Shown: positions 43,154 to 51,115 of the stretch, piece after piece | Position numbering within the stretch: the stretch's first letter is position 1 | How the letters are laid out: each line of letters starts with the position of its first letter | Source of the DNA: Streptomyces sp. CBMA152 | GTDB taxonomy: Bacteria > Actinomycetota > Actinomycetes > Streptomycetales > Streptomycetaceae | DNA: 64,000 nt | NCBI RefSeq assembly: GCF_014596475.1 | Contig: NZ_MECJ01000032.1 | Coordinates: forward strand, 62,001 to 126,000 | Direction: 5' to 3' | Notes under the pieces: model-generated | Seen by the model: the letters and a program-made list of their open reading frames with translations, nothing else | Told to the model about the DNA's origin: nothing | Database searches by the model: none | Position numbers and translations under genes: made by a program

Positions 43154-43353
43154 CGTTCCTCCCGGAAGTCGACATGCCGGCTGACGACCGGGTCGTACTT
43201 GCGCAGGGTGAGCCGGTCGGGGTCGTTTCTGCGGTTCTTGCGGGTGACGTAGGTGATTGGGGTCTCCCCTGCTCGAACGGAGTTGAGAGCTTGGGGAACG
43301 GTGCCTGCGGTGGAGCGCAGCTTGATCACCGGGCGCAGTTCGTTGCGTGCCAT
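43150..43353 (-). CDS. rpmG: 50S ribosomal protein bL33, zinc-free paralogue with in-frame insert
   Basis: 67 residues. The protein is bL33 (MARNELRPVIKLRSTAGT, then TYVTRKNRRNDPDRLTLRKYDPV) without the CxxC pairs of the zinc form. Usual actinobacterial paralogues are about 54 residues and run from TAGT through GYTYVTRKN without a break. Here VPQALNSVRAGETPI is inserted in place of GY, adding 13 residues. The inserted DNA is described separately. The ATG at 43353 follows a Zur-type box and diverges from rpmB. Confidence 0.93.
   Translation of the reverse strand: MARNELRPVIKLRSTAGTVPQALNSVRAGETPITYVTRKNRRNDPDRLTLRKYDPVVSRHVDFREER
43257..43299. mobile_element. Small hairpin repeat-like insertion in rpmG
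   Basis: The stretch from about 43257 to 43299 interrupts the conserved bL33 frame without breaking it. On the minus strand it contains CCCC-AA-GCTC-TC-AAC-TCC-GTT-C-GAGC-A-GGGG, an imperfect hairpin, followed by GGGGAGACCCC. It resembles short GC-rich hairpin repeats (REP- or MITE-like) that I recall in many Streptomyces intergenic regions. I cannot confirm copies elsewhere, so its mobile nature is inferred from the protein comparison. Confidence 0.55.
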
Positions 43354-43366
43354 GCCGAGGACTATA

Positions 43367-43381
43367 CAGAAATGGTTTTCA
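43367..43381. promoter_or_regulatory. Zur box between divergent rpmG and rpmB
   Basis: CAGAAATGGTTTTCA matches the Streptomyces Zur consensus TGAAAATGATTTTCA at about 11 of 15 positions. It is the only AT-rich palindrome in the 85-bp spacer between the two accessory ribosomal-protein operons and lies where both promoters must be. Confidence 0.82.
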
Positions 43382-43438
43382 TTACCGTTAAGGTGGTGGC
43401 GTACGGATCACCCGTCGCCCAGCGAGAAAGGCTCCCGC

Positions 43439-43675
43439 ATGTCCGCCCACTGCCAACTCACCGGCCGCAAGCCCGGGTTCGGCAACGCCATCTCCCACTC
43501 CCACCGCCGCACCCGCAGGAGGTTCGACCCCAACATCCAGCGCAAGCGCTACTGGCTGCCCAGCGAGGGACGCCATGTGCGCCTGACCTTGAGCGCCAAG
43601 GGCGTGAAGACCGTCGACAGCATCGGCATCGAGCGGGCCGTCGCCCGTATCCGGGCCCGCGGGGAGAAGATCTGA
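43439..43675 (+). CDS. rpmB: 50S ribosomal protein bL28, second copy
   Basis: 78 residues starting MSAHCQLTGRKPGFGNAISHSHRRTRRRFDPNIQRKRYW, the bL28 signature. Only one cysteine remains, so the zinc-binding set is missing, as in the paralogue that replaces the zinc form. It is divergent from rpmG across the Zur box and overlaps rpsN (TGATG), giving a two-gene operon. Confidence 0.96.
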   Translation: MSAHCQLTGRKPGFGNAISHSHRRTRRRFDPNIQRKRYWLPSEGRHVRLTLSAKGVKTVDSIGIERAVARIRARGEKI

Positions 43676-43980
43676 TGGCAAAGAAGAGCAAGATCGCGAA
43701 GAACGAGCGGCGCCGCGTGGTCGTCGCCCGGTACGCCATACGGCGCGCCGCCCTCAAGGCCATCATCCGGGACCCGCGCAGCTCCCCCGAGGACCGCGCC
43801 GCCGCCCAGGGCGAACTGTGCCGCCAGCCCCGCGACGCCAGCGCCACCCGTATCCGCAACCGCGACGCGGTGGACGGCCGCCCGCGTGGCTATCTGGGCA
43901 CCTTCGGCCTCTCCCGCATCAACGTCCGCGCGCAGGCGCACGCCGGACTGCTGCCGGGGGTGCGCAAGTCGAGTTGGTGA
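43675..43980 (+). CDS. rpsN: 30S ribosomal protein uS14, zinc-independent
   Basis: 101 residues, the long S14 form: MAKKSKIAKNERRRVVVARYAIRRAALKAIIRD then RQPRDASATRIRNRDAVDGRPRGYLGTFGLSRINVR. The CxxC...CxxC motif of the short zinc form is absent (only one cysteine). It starts on the rpmB stop (TGATG overlap). This is the standard substitute S14 made when zinc is short. Confidence 0.97.
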   Translation: MAKKSKIAKNERRRVVVARYAIRRAALKAIIRDPRSSPEDRAAAQGELCRQPRDASATRIRNRDAVDGRPRGYLGTFGLSRINVRAQAHAGLLPGVRKSSW

Positions 43981-44058
43981 CGCCACCGCGTCCCGGCGAC
44001 CGCTGGGACGCGGTGTACACCCTCGGGCCTCGGGCACGTCGGGGAGCCCGGGGCCGGA

Positions 44059-44952
44059 TCAGACCACGGTGAAGCCGTGGCGGGCGCCGAGCCGGGTGAG
44101 GGTGTCGCGGCCGGGGATCCCGTCCGCGTCCGCACCCGAGTAGCCGCAACGTTTCTGCCAGGCGGCGTACGCCGTCTTGGTCTTGGTCCCGAAGGACCCG
44201 TCCACCCAGGCGGCACCGAGCAGCCCCTCCGCATTGAGGGCGCGCTCCACGATCAGGACGTCCGCCTTGTACGTGGTCCCGCCCTGCGGAAGGCCCGGGT
44301 CGCGGTTGGCCGCGGCGATGACGTGCGCCAGCGACACCTGCTGGGACGGGGGCGGCGGCCCGCCGATGAACCAGGGCCAGGAGCCGGGGTCCTGATGGTC
44401 GTTCTCCGGGACCTGCTGGTGTCCGTACCACCCGCCCCGGGTCTCCCATATGTGTTCGTCGCGGTGCGAGGTGAAGTCGACCGGCCGCCCCATCGGCCAG
44501 GTGTCGGCCACGCCCCAGGAACGCACCCATGCGTTCAGCCCCGCCCAGCCGGTGCACGGGGTGTCGACGAGCCGGGCGTAGACTTTGCCGCTCGCGCGGC
44601 AGTACGGGAAGAAGTGCGCCTCGATCTGGATGACCACCGAGCCCGCTCTGTTCGTACGGGTCCCGCCGGGTAAGTCGACGAGGGACTTCGACCGGGAGTT
44701 CGCCGGGAAGAACTGGGTGAGCGCGCCGGTGAAGGGCGACCAGAGCAGATGCGGGGCGGACGACTTGCCGTCGGGGTTGCGGCCGAACCAGTCCTGGAGG
44801 TTCGCGTACGGCACCTGGTCCTGCGGGTGGCTGGCGGTGGCGTTCTTGTCCCAGGTGATGTGGGCGATCGCCTTGGCGGGGTAGCCGGAGTCGGTGGGGG
44901 CGTGGTCGCCCACGTCGATGCGTTGGGCACCGGGAAGCCAGAGTTCGGGCAT
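44059..44952 (-). CDS. Endolysin-like protein, amidase-type domain plus peptidoglycan-binding domain
   Basis: 297 residues, no signal peptide. Residues about 20-190 look like an amidase_2 fold: a histidine in IAHITWDKN (about 30), VVIQIEAHFFPYC, and GHQQVPENDHQDPGSW, which matches the late zinc-ligand block of that family. The C-terminal 80 residues are a PG_binding_1 module (ADVLIVERALNAEGLLGAAWVDGSFGTKTKTAYAAWQKRCGYSG, PGRDTLTRLG). The layout is that of phage endolysins. Without an export signal its release would need a holin, which is not seen here. Confidence 0.75.
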   Translation of the reverse strand: MPELWLPGAQRIDVGDHAPTDSGYPAKAIAHITWDKNATASHPQDQVPYANLQDWFGRNPDGKSSAPHLLWSPFTGALTQFFPANSRSKSLVDLPGGTRTNRAGSVVIQIEAHFFPYCRASGKVYARLVDTPCTGWAGLNAWVRSWGVADTWPMGRPVDFTSHRDEHIWETRGGWYGHQQVPENDHQDPGSWPWFIGGPPPPSQQVSLAHVIAAANRDPGLPQGGTTYKADVLIVERALNAEGLLGAAWVDGSFGTKTKTAYAAWQKRCGYSGADADGIPGRDTLTRLGARHGFTVV

Positions 44953-45364
44953 GGGGGTCTCCAGAGCTGAGCCCCTGGGTGCGGGGCTCGCGTGGGGGAT
45001 GAGCCTTGGGGGGATGGCTCATGCTGGGGATGAGGTGGGGGGACCGGATTCGGTCTCTACTGAAAGGTGTTCCCGCCGGTAACAGGTCAACGCCCCACCG
45101 TTCGAAGGAAGTTGAAACATTCGAACTGCGAGACGCCGAGCCGGCTCCGCACCCTTCACCGGGCGGCCCGCATCGCCCGTCCCCGCCCTCGATGGGGCCG
45201 ACCAGGATCGGCGACCATGACTCACTGGCTGCCGCCGCACCACGTCCCACCAGCTCCGCCGAGCCCGCGTGCACGATCCGGCAACGTGCGTGCACGCATC
45301 GTCAAGGACATCTCAAGTCGGGCCTCGTTGAATGAGGCGCAAGCCGACCAGGAGGGGCAGGCAG
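44953..45364 (+). promoter_or_regulatory. 412-bp spacer upstream of acyl-CoA ligase, two GCGTGCACG sites
   Basis: No gene is convincing here. GCGTGCACG occurs at 45267-45275 and again at 45288-45296, 21 bp apart, two helical turns; the second is part of the 12-bp palindrome TGCGTGCACGCA. It is a candidate operator for the ligase gene. Near 45000 there are three GGGGATG copies. GGAGG at 45351-45355 is the ligase ribosome site. Confidence 0.45.
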
Positions 45365-46753
45365 TTGAACACCCCATCGCCAGCAGATCACGGATCAGCC
45401 CACGCCGACATGTTCGTCCGGGACAACTTACCGCCCGCGCTGCTCCAGCCCGACCTGCTCCTCGGAATGCCCCATCTGCGCTTCCCGGCACGTCTGAACT
45501 GCGCGTGGGAACTTCTCGACGGGGCCGGGTCGTTGGACCGGTCGAAGCGTCTCGCCGTGCTGTCGCCGCACGGCGTGCGCTGGACGTACGGGCAGCTCAC
45601 CGCCGAGGTCTCCCGTATCGTCCATGTGCTCACCGAGGACCTGGACCTCGTGCCCGGCAACCGGGTGCTGCTGCGCGGGGCAAACACCCCGATGCTGGCG
45701 GCGATCTGGCTCGCGGTCGTCAGGGCGGGCGGGGTCGTGGTGGCCGCGCCCATGTCGCTGCGGGGCCAGGCGCTTGCCCATGTGATCGACAAGGCGCGGG
45801 TCACGCATGTCCTGTGCGAGTCCGCCCTACGGTCCGAACTTGCAGCGACGGGCCGGGCACCCCGGACGATGTACTTCCTCGATGACGAGGCGGACACCGG
45901 CACCGGCACCACCCTCGAACAGGCCATGGTGACCAAACCGGACTGGTCGCTCCCGGTCGACACCACCGCGACCGACCCCTGCCTGATCGCCTTCACCTCC
46001 GGCACCACCGGAACGCCGAGGGCCACGATCCACTCGCACCGCGATGTGATGGCCGCGTGCAACTCCTTCCCCCTGCACGTCCTGCGGGCCACCGGCGACG
46101 ACCGGTTCATCGGCTCCGCGTCACTGACGTCCACGTACGGGCTCGGCGGACTGCTTCTCTTCCCGCTGCACGTGGGTGCGACGACGGTGCTCCTCGACGA
46201 CCCCACGCCCCGCCAACTCGCCCGTTCCATCTCGAAGTTCAAGGCGACCGTGTGCTTCGGCGCCCCGGACATCTACCGCGCGGTCTGCGCCGAGCGGACC
46301 ACGTACGACATGTCCTCGCTGCGCGAGTGCGTGTCGACCGGGGAGCCGCTGCCGACCGAGACCCGCCGCAGGTGGAAGCGGCGTACGGGCAGCGGTCTCA
46401 TCGACGGGCTCAGCTCGACCGAGATGTTCCACATCTTCGTCGCGATGCGCGGCGAGGAGGCCTGGACCCGGCCCGGCGCGATGGGTCGGCCCGTGCCCGG
46501 CTATCTCACCGCGATCGTCGACGAGTCCGGGCGCCCGCTCCCGCACGGCGAGGTCGGCGCCCTCGCCGTCAAGGGACCGACAGGTTGCCGCTATCTCGAC
46601 GACGATGAGCGTCAGCAGGACTACGTGCGCAACGGCTGGAACTTCACCGGCGACGCCTGCTGGACCGACGAGTACGGCTTCCTCTACTACCACTCCCGCA
46701 CGGGCGGCCCGCTCAGCGGTTCAGGGCTGCCTCGCGATAGTCACGCGGGCTGA
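45365..46753 (+). pseudogene. Truncated aryl-CoA ligase (AMP-binding), C-terminal domain missing
   Basis: 462 codons from the TTG at 45365, chosen because GGAGG lies nine bases upstream. It resembles benzoate/2-aminobenzoate-CoA ligases (FVRDNLPPALLQPDLL, PARLNCAWELLD). The AMP-binding P-loop FTSGTTGTPR and GLSSTEMFHIF are intact. At GDACWTDEYGFLYYHSRT the family continues with DDL and a C-terminal domain of about 100 residues carrying the catalytic lysine. Here it changes to GGPLSGSGLPRDSHAG and stops, running 41 bp into the convergent AraC gene. Probably inactive after a deletion. Confidence 0.8.
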
Positions 46754-47681
46754 TTCCGTACGCGGCCCGGAACGCCCGGCTGAAGTGGGCCGGTTCTATG
46801 AAGCCCCAGCGGGCGCCGATGGCGTACACCGGCCGTCGGCGCAGGCCGGGGTCGGTCAGGTCCCGGCGGCAGCGTTCGAGCCGCCGGGACCGGATCCAGG
46901 CGGCGATGGTCATGCCGCGCGAGTCGAAGACCTGGTGGAGCTGGCGCAGGGACATCCGGTGCGCGGCGGCGACGGTCGCCGGGGTGAGGGAGGGGTCGCT
47001 CAGGTGCCGGTCGATGAAGTCGCAGACCTCGACGCGCAGGGCCTGCTTGCGCGACTCGGGCGTCATCTGGTCCTCCACGGCCAGCCGCCGCCCGAGCACG
47101 GCGGCGAGCAGGTCGATCGTCACCGACGCCAGGGCGGGGATGTCGTCGAAGGCGCACTCGTCCGCGCGGGCGTCGAGGTCGGCGAGCCAGCGCCCGAACA
47201 CCCCGCCCATCCCGTGGTCCGCGGCGATCGGGGTCGCGGTCACGCGCTGGACCACGTCCCCGGGCAACGGGAGCCGGGTCCGGGGAAGTTGGACCACCGT
47301 CATGGACGACAGCTCGCCGTCGAACCCCCCGTCGAACGGACGGCTGCTGTCCACGACCATCAGTTCTCCGGCCCGCAGCACCGCCTCCCGCCCGCCCTGC
47401 GCGACCCGGCCGCGCCCCGACATGAGGACGTTGACCTGGTACACCTCGGGGTCGTCCTGCCGTATCAGCTTCGGTGTACGGGTGATCTCCACACTCGGGT
47501 ACGTCAGCGTCGACACCCGTACATCGCCCAGGTCGAGCACGCGCAGCGAGGCGTGGAAGTCCGGCGCCGACTCGCTGCGCAGCCAGTTGCGCACGTGCGA
47601 CTGACCGGCCAACTCCGTCCAGAGCGCGAACCGTTCCCTCGCGGGCACGGCCTCGGTACTGAACTCGCTCACCAGCCCCAT
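46713..47681 (-). CDS. AraC-family regulator with AraC_binding_2-type sensor
   Basis: 322 residues from the ATG at 47681. The N-terminal sensor (FSTEAVPARERFALWTELAG, YQVNVLMSGRGRVAQGGREAVLRAGELMVVDSSRPFDGGF) is a cupin-like barrel of the kind seen in FeaR-type activators. The C-terminal double HTH reads SLTPATVAAAHRMSLRQLHQVFDSRGMTIAAW then ARWGFIEPAHFSRAFRAAYGISPRDYREAA. Its 3' end overlaps the truncated acyl-CoA ligase frame by 41 bp on the other strand. It may have regulated that ligase's pathway. Confidence 0.92.
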   Translation of the reverse strand: MGLVSEFSTEAVPARERFALWTELAGQSHVRNWLRSESAPDFHASLRVLDLGDVRVSTLTYPSVEITRTPKLIRQDDPEVYQVNVLMSGRGRVAQGGREAVLRAGELMVVDSSRPFDGGFDGELSSMTVVQLPRTRLPLPGDVVQRVTATPIAADHGMGGVFGRWLADLDARADECAFDDIPALASVTIDLLAAVLGRRLAVEDQMTPESRKQALRVEVCDFIDRHLSDPSLTPATVAAAHRMSLRQLHQVFDSRGMTIAAWIRSRRLERCRRDLTDPGLRRRPVYAIGARWGFIEPAHFSRAFRAAYGISPRDYREAALNR

Positions 47682-47878
47682 CTCACACCCCCGCTGTGCC
47701 AGACGTCCGACCGGGGCGCGAGCATGGCACAAATGTTCGTAGGACGTCGAGCAAAGCTTCGGCCATCCCGCTCCCCGTTTCCCTTCAACTGTCGCACGGG
47801 GTGCGGTGTTTCGTGGTCGTCACCCCCCGCCCGCCGACCTTCGCGCGCAGGCCGACCGAGCCCCCGGTATCGCCCCCT

Positions 47879-47901
47879 CCCGGCAAAAATACGTTGCCGG
47901 G
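47879..47901. promoter_or_regulatory. 8-bp dyad upstream of the DUF2087 gene
   Basis: CCCGGCAA-AAATACG-TTGCCGGG is a perfect inverted repeat 29 bp before the DUF2087 start, in the position of an operator. Confidence 0.5.
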
Positions 47902-47930
47902 CCGACAACCGGTACGTCAGGCTTCCGGCC

Positions 47931-48218
47931 ATGTCCGAGAACAGAACCAGCCCTCCCCAAGCGACCTCGCACGGCGTGGCCTCGCTCTTCTCCCACGGCC
48001 GCCTGACGGCGATCCCCCGCAAGGCGGCCCGCCGCGAGCAGCTGCTCGCGCACCTCCAGGAGACGCTGTTCGAGCCGGACCGCACGTACACCGAGCGCGA
48101 GGTCAATGACGCACTGCTCACCGTGCACGACGACTACCCGGCGCTGCGCCGCTACCTGATCACGGCGGGCCTGCTGACCCGCACCCGAGACGGCGCCAGC
48201 TACCAGCGCGCCGCGTAG
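47931..48218 (+). CDS. DUF2087-family protein
   Basis: 95 residues: LFSHGRLTAIPRKAARREQLLAHLQETLFEPDRTYTEREVNDALLTVHDDYPALRRYLITAGLLTRTRDGASYQR. This is the DUF2087 winged-helix-like domain, which in some bacteria is fused to transcription factors; alone it is likely a small DNA-binding protein. It could bind its own upstream dyad. Function unknown. Confidence 0.9.
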   Translation: MSENRTSPPQATSHGVASLFSHGRLTAIPRKAARREQLLAHLQETLFEPDRTYTEREVNDALLTVHDDYPALRRYLITAGLLTRTRDGASYQRAA

Positions 48219-48376
48219 CGGGTCGCCGCCCGACGGTCTCGGTAACTAAGCGCTACCATCCCACCCCCTCCGTCACGTAACGTAGTCGATATATCAAGTG
48301 ACTGGATGCGGGACGTCCGTTTTGCGGGAAGATGGTGAGGCAGGAAGCCGTCAGGCGATAGCGATCGGCATCAGCG
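48219..48376 (+). promoter_or_regulatory. Spacer upstream of VOC gene
   Basis: Contains the AT-rich stretch GTCGATATATCAAGTGAC around 48285-48302, a plausible promoter zone. No repeat or RNA gene is clear. Confidence 0.3.
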
Positions 48377-49222
48377 ATGGACAGGACAACGACAGTCCCG
48401 GATTCCAAGGCCTCATCGAGTGCGGCGGTGTTCGGGGCGCCGTGCTGGGTGAGTCTCATGGCGCGGGACCTCGCTCCCGCACTCGACTTCTATGGCGCCG
48501 TGTTCGGCTGGACGTTCCGGACCGGAGGGCTCGGTGAGCAGTTCCGGGTGGCCCTCGACAACGGCCAGCCGGTGGCCGGCATCGGAGCGCTCGCGCCGGA
48601 ACTGCAGGTGGCGGTCGCCTGGACTCCCTATTTCGCGGTCGAGGACGCCGACACGACCGCCGGACGCATCCGTGAGCGCAGCGCCACGGTCGCCGTGGGC
48701 CCCGTCTCCTTCCAGACCGGCCGCGGTGCGCTCGCCGCCGACCGGGACGGCGCCGTGTTCGGCATCTGGCAGGGCAAGCTCGTCGCCGACTGGGAGTCCT
48801 GGCGCGACCGGGAGCCCGCGTGGCTGCGGCTGCGCACCCGTAACGCCTTCGAGTCGGCGATCTTCTACGGAGAGGTCCTGGACTGGGCGAACGAGCGGCC
48901 GGGCTGCTGCGACGTCCAGTACGAGGCCGACGAGGTCGTGCTGCGGCACGCGGGCCACATCGTCGCCCGCCTCAGCTCCGGCGCCCTCGAAGCCGCACCG
49001 GACCCCACCCTCCGTCCGCACTGGGAGGTCCACTTCGTCACGGTCGACGTCCCCGCCAAGACGGCGACCGCCCGTGCCCACGGCGGCGTGGTGATCGACC
49101 AGGGCACCGGCACCACCGGCCCCTGGGCGACGGTCCGGGACCCCGACGGCGCCACGTTCACGATCAACACCCGGGCCACCCCCGCACCGCCACCGCCGGC
49201 GGCGGCGGCGGCGGCAAAGTAA
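48377..49222 (+). CDS. Two-module VOC-family protein
   Basis: 281 residues carrying two VOC modules: CWVSLMARDLAPALDFYGAVFGWTF with DADTTAGRIRERSATVAVGPVSF, and RLRTRNAFESAIFYGEVLDWANERPG with HFVTVDVPAKTATARAHGGVVIDQGTGTTGPWATVRDPDGATFTI. The C-terminus is a Pro/Ala tail coded by GCC/GCG repeats (APPPPAAAAAAK), probably variable in length. Related Streptomyces proteins are annotated as hydroxylase or glyoxalase-like. No substrate can be assigned. The PadR gene follows 66 bp later on the same strand. Confidence 0.88.
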   Translation: MDRTTTVPDSKASSSAAVFGAPCWVSLMARDLAPALDFYGAVFGWTFRTGGLGEQFRVALDNGQPVAGIGALAPELQVAVAWTPYFAVEDADTTAGRIRERSATVAVGPVSFQTGRGALAADRDGAVFGIWQGKLVADWESWRDREPAWLRLRTRNAFESAIFYGEVLDWANERPGCCDVQYEADEVVLRHAGHIVARLSSGALEAAPDPTLRPHWEVHFVTVDVPAKTATARAHGGVVIDQGTGTTGPWATVRDPDGATFTINTRATPAPPPPAAAAAAK

Positions 49223-49230
49223 TCCGCATT

Positions 49231-49249
49231 AGTCATCAATGTGATTACT
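49231..49249. promoter_or_regulatory. Candidate PadR operator
   Basis: AGTCATCA-ATG-TGATTACT matches as a dyad at 7 of 8 positions and lies 40 bp upstream of the padR start, the usual location for autoregulation by this family. Confidence 0.45.
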
Positions 49250-49283
49250 CGAATACGCACCTATTAACGCAAGTGCTAACTTG

Positions 49284-49300
49284 GCGCAATGGCATTGCGC
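49284..49300. promoter_or_regulatory. Palindrome enclosing the padR start codon
   Basis: GCGCAATG-G-CATTGCGC is a perfect 8-bp dyad with the ATG at 49289 inside its left arm. No Shine-Dalgarno precedes the ATG, so the transcript may be leaderless and the dyad could regulate initiation. Confidence 0.5.
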
Positions 49301-49852
49301 AACGCGGTCCTCGCCGCGCTCCTGGAAGGTGAGGCCTCCGGGTACGACCTGGCCAAGGGGTTCGACGCGTCCGTGGCCAACTTCTGGATGGCGACCCCGC
49401 AGCAGCTCTACCGCGAGCTCGACCGGATGGAGTCCGACGGCCTGATCGAGGCCCGCGTCGTGCAGCAGGAACGGCGGCCCAACAAGCGGCTGTTCTCCCT
49501 CACCGACGCCGGGTACGCGGCGCTGCGGTCGTTCACCGCCGAACCGCCCAGGCCCAGCGCGATCCGCGATGAACTGCTGGTCAAGGTGCAGGCCGTGGAC
49601 GCGGGTGACGCCGAAGCCGTCCGCGCCTCGATCGCCGAACGGCTGGAGTGGGCACGGGCCAAGCTGGCCCGCTACGACCGGCTGCGCGCCCGACTGCTCG
49701 ACGGGCGCACCGAGGACGACTTCCTGGCGGGCGCCGAACGCGTCGGCCCGTATCTGACCCTGCTGCGGGGCCGCGCGTTCGAGCAGGAGAACATCCGCTG
49801 GGCCGAGCGGGCGCTGGCCGTTCTGGAACGGCGCGCGCACCACTTCACGTAG
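49289..49852 (+). CDS. PadR-family transcriptional regulator
   Basis: 187 residues. The N-terminal winged helix is standard PadR: ALRNAVLAALLEGEASGYDLAKGFDASVANFWMATPQQLYRELDRMESDGLIEARVVQQERRPNKRLFSLTDAG. The C-terminal helical part (SIAERLEWARAKLARYDRLRARLL) is the long-type dimerisation domain. PadR proteins often repress nearby drug-efflux or phenolic-acid genes. The convergent glycosyltransferase is one possible target, but no direct evidence links them. Confidence 0.94.
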   Translation: MALRNAVLAALLEGEASGYDLAKGFDASVANFWMATPQQLYRELDRMESDGLIEARVVQQERRPNKRLFSLTDAGYAALRSFTAEPPRPSAIRDELLVKVQAVDAGDAEAVRASIAERLEWARAKLARYDRLRARLLDGRTEDDFLAGAERVGPYLTLLRGRAFEQENIRWAERALAVLERRAHHFT

Positions 49853-49867
49853 TCACATTCCAGGACG

Positions 49868-51115
49868 TCATCCCGCCAGCCGGGCCACCGCCGACGCCAC
49901 CCGGCCCGCCCCGTCCTCGCCTGCCATACGGCGGGACAGGTCGGCGGCGGCACGGGAGGGGGCTGAATCGCGTACGGCCCGGCCGAGTGCGTCGGCGAGG
50001 CGCTCGGCGGTGAGGCGTTTGAACGGGATGGCGCACGGGGCCGCGCCCAGGGCGACGAGGCGGGCCGCCCAGAACGGCTGGTCGGCCGTCACCGGCACCG
50101 GGACCGCGGGCACCCCCGCGCGCAGGGCCGCCGCCGTCGTGCCCGCGCCTCCGTGATGGACGACCGCCGCCACTCTCGGGAAGAGCAGGGCGTGCGGGAG
50201 TTCGCCGACGGTGAGCACGTCGTCGCCGGAAGCGTGGAGTCCGGCCTGGCCGGTCTGGAGGATGCCGCGCAGTCCCGCGGAGCGCAGGGCCCGTACGGCG
50301 AGTTCGCCGAGGCGTTCGCCTTCGCCCGCCGCCATGCTGCCGAAGCCGATGAAGACGGGGGGCGGGCCCGAGCGGAGGAAGTCCTCGACAGCTGTGGGGA
50401 GTTCGGCGTCCGGGGCGTGGTACGGCCACCAGTTGCCGACCGCTTCCAGGCCGTCGCGCCAGTCGCGCGGCTGCGGTACGACGGCCGGGCTGTAGCCGTG
50501 CAGCACGGTCCAGCCGGGCTCGGTCCTGCTGCGCACTTCGCCCGGCGTCGCGGCGGGCAGGTCGAGCCGCGCCCGCAGGTCCCTGACGGCCTCGGTGAAG
50601 ACGCGGTCGACCATCTTCAGCGAGAAGCGTCCCATCGCCCGGTTGCCCCACGCCCCGAGCGACTTGGCGCCCGCGACGACCGGGGCGAACTCCCTTGTCG
50701 GGTGCGTCGGTTGCAGATAGACGCCGAGGCCGGGTGTCCCGGTGGCCTCGGTGATGTGCCAGCCGAGCGGGGCCGTGGTCGTGGAGAGCAGCATCAGCTC
50801 GGTGCCCTGCTCGACGGTGTCGGCCAGCCCTCCGGCCAACTCCTTCACATACGCGCCCGCCGCGCGCATCAGCGCACGCTTTTCGGGTGCGGAACCGGCC
50901 CCCGATGTGGTCCCGCTCCCGTTCCCGGACGCGGCCTTCGCCCGGGGATCGCCGGGCAGGGGCCGGAATTCGAGCCCGGCGGACTTCACGAGAGCGGCGA
51001 ACGACTCCGGCGCCGCGAGCGCGACCTCGTGTCCTTCGCGCCGGAGGTGGGCGCCGAGACCGGTGTACGGGGCGACGTCACCGTACGATCCGGCAGCGGT
51101 GATCAGAATCTTCAT
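49868..51115 (-). CDS. Macrolide/polyketide-type GT1 glycosyltransferase
   Basis: 415 residues starting MKILITAAGSYGDVAPYTGLGAHLRREGHEVALAAPE, the GT-B N-terminal domain. The C-terminal nucleotide-sugar motif VVHHGGAGTTAAALRAGVPAVPVPVTADQPFWA is the UGT/MgtA-type signature of enzymes that glycosylate or inactivate macrolides and other lipophilic compounds. The ATG lies within the 3' end of the TipA-like gene (38-bp overlap), so the two are translated from one message. This suggests a drug-inducible detoxifying or tailoring glycosyltransferase. Confidence 0.93.
   Translation of the reverse strand: MKILITAAGSYGDVAPYTGLGAHLRREGHEVALAAPESFAALVKSAGLEFRPLPGDPRAKAASGNGSGTTSGAGSAPEKRALMRAAGAYVKELAGGLADTVEQGTELMLLSTTTAPLGWHITEATGTPGLGVYLQPTHPTREFAPVVAGAKSLGAWGNRAMGRFSLKMVDRVFTEAVRDLRARLDLPAATPGEVRSRTEPGWTVLHGYSPAVVPQPRDWRDGLEAVGNWWPYHAPDAELPTAVEDFLRSGPPPVFIGFGSMAAGEGERLGELAVRALRSAGLRGILQTGQAGLHASGDDVLTVGELPHALLFPRVAAVVHHGGAGTTAAALRAGVPAVPVPVTADQPFWAARLVALGAAPCAIPFKRLTAERLADALGRAVRDSAPSRAAADLSRRMAGEDGAGRVASAVARLAG

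Noticed and set aside
48253..48459. A 68-residue minus-strand frame upstream of the VOC gene
   Set aside because: It has no ribosome site or family features and overlaps the start of the VOC gene.
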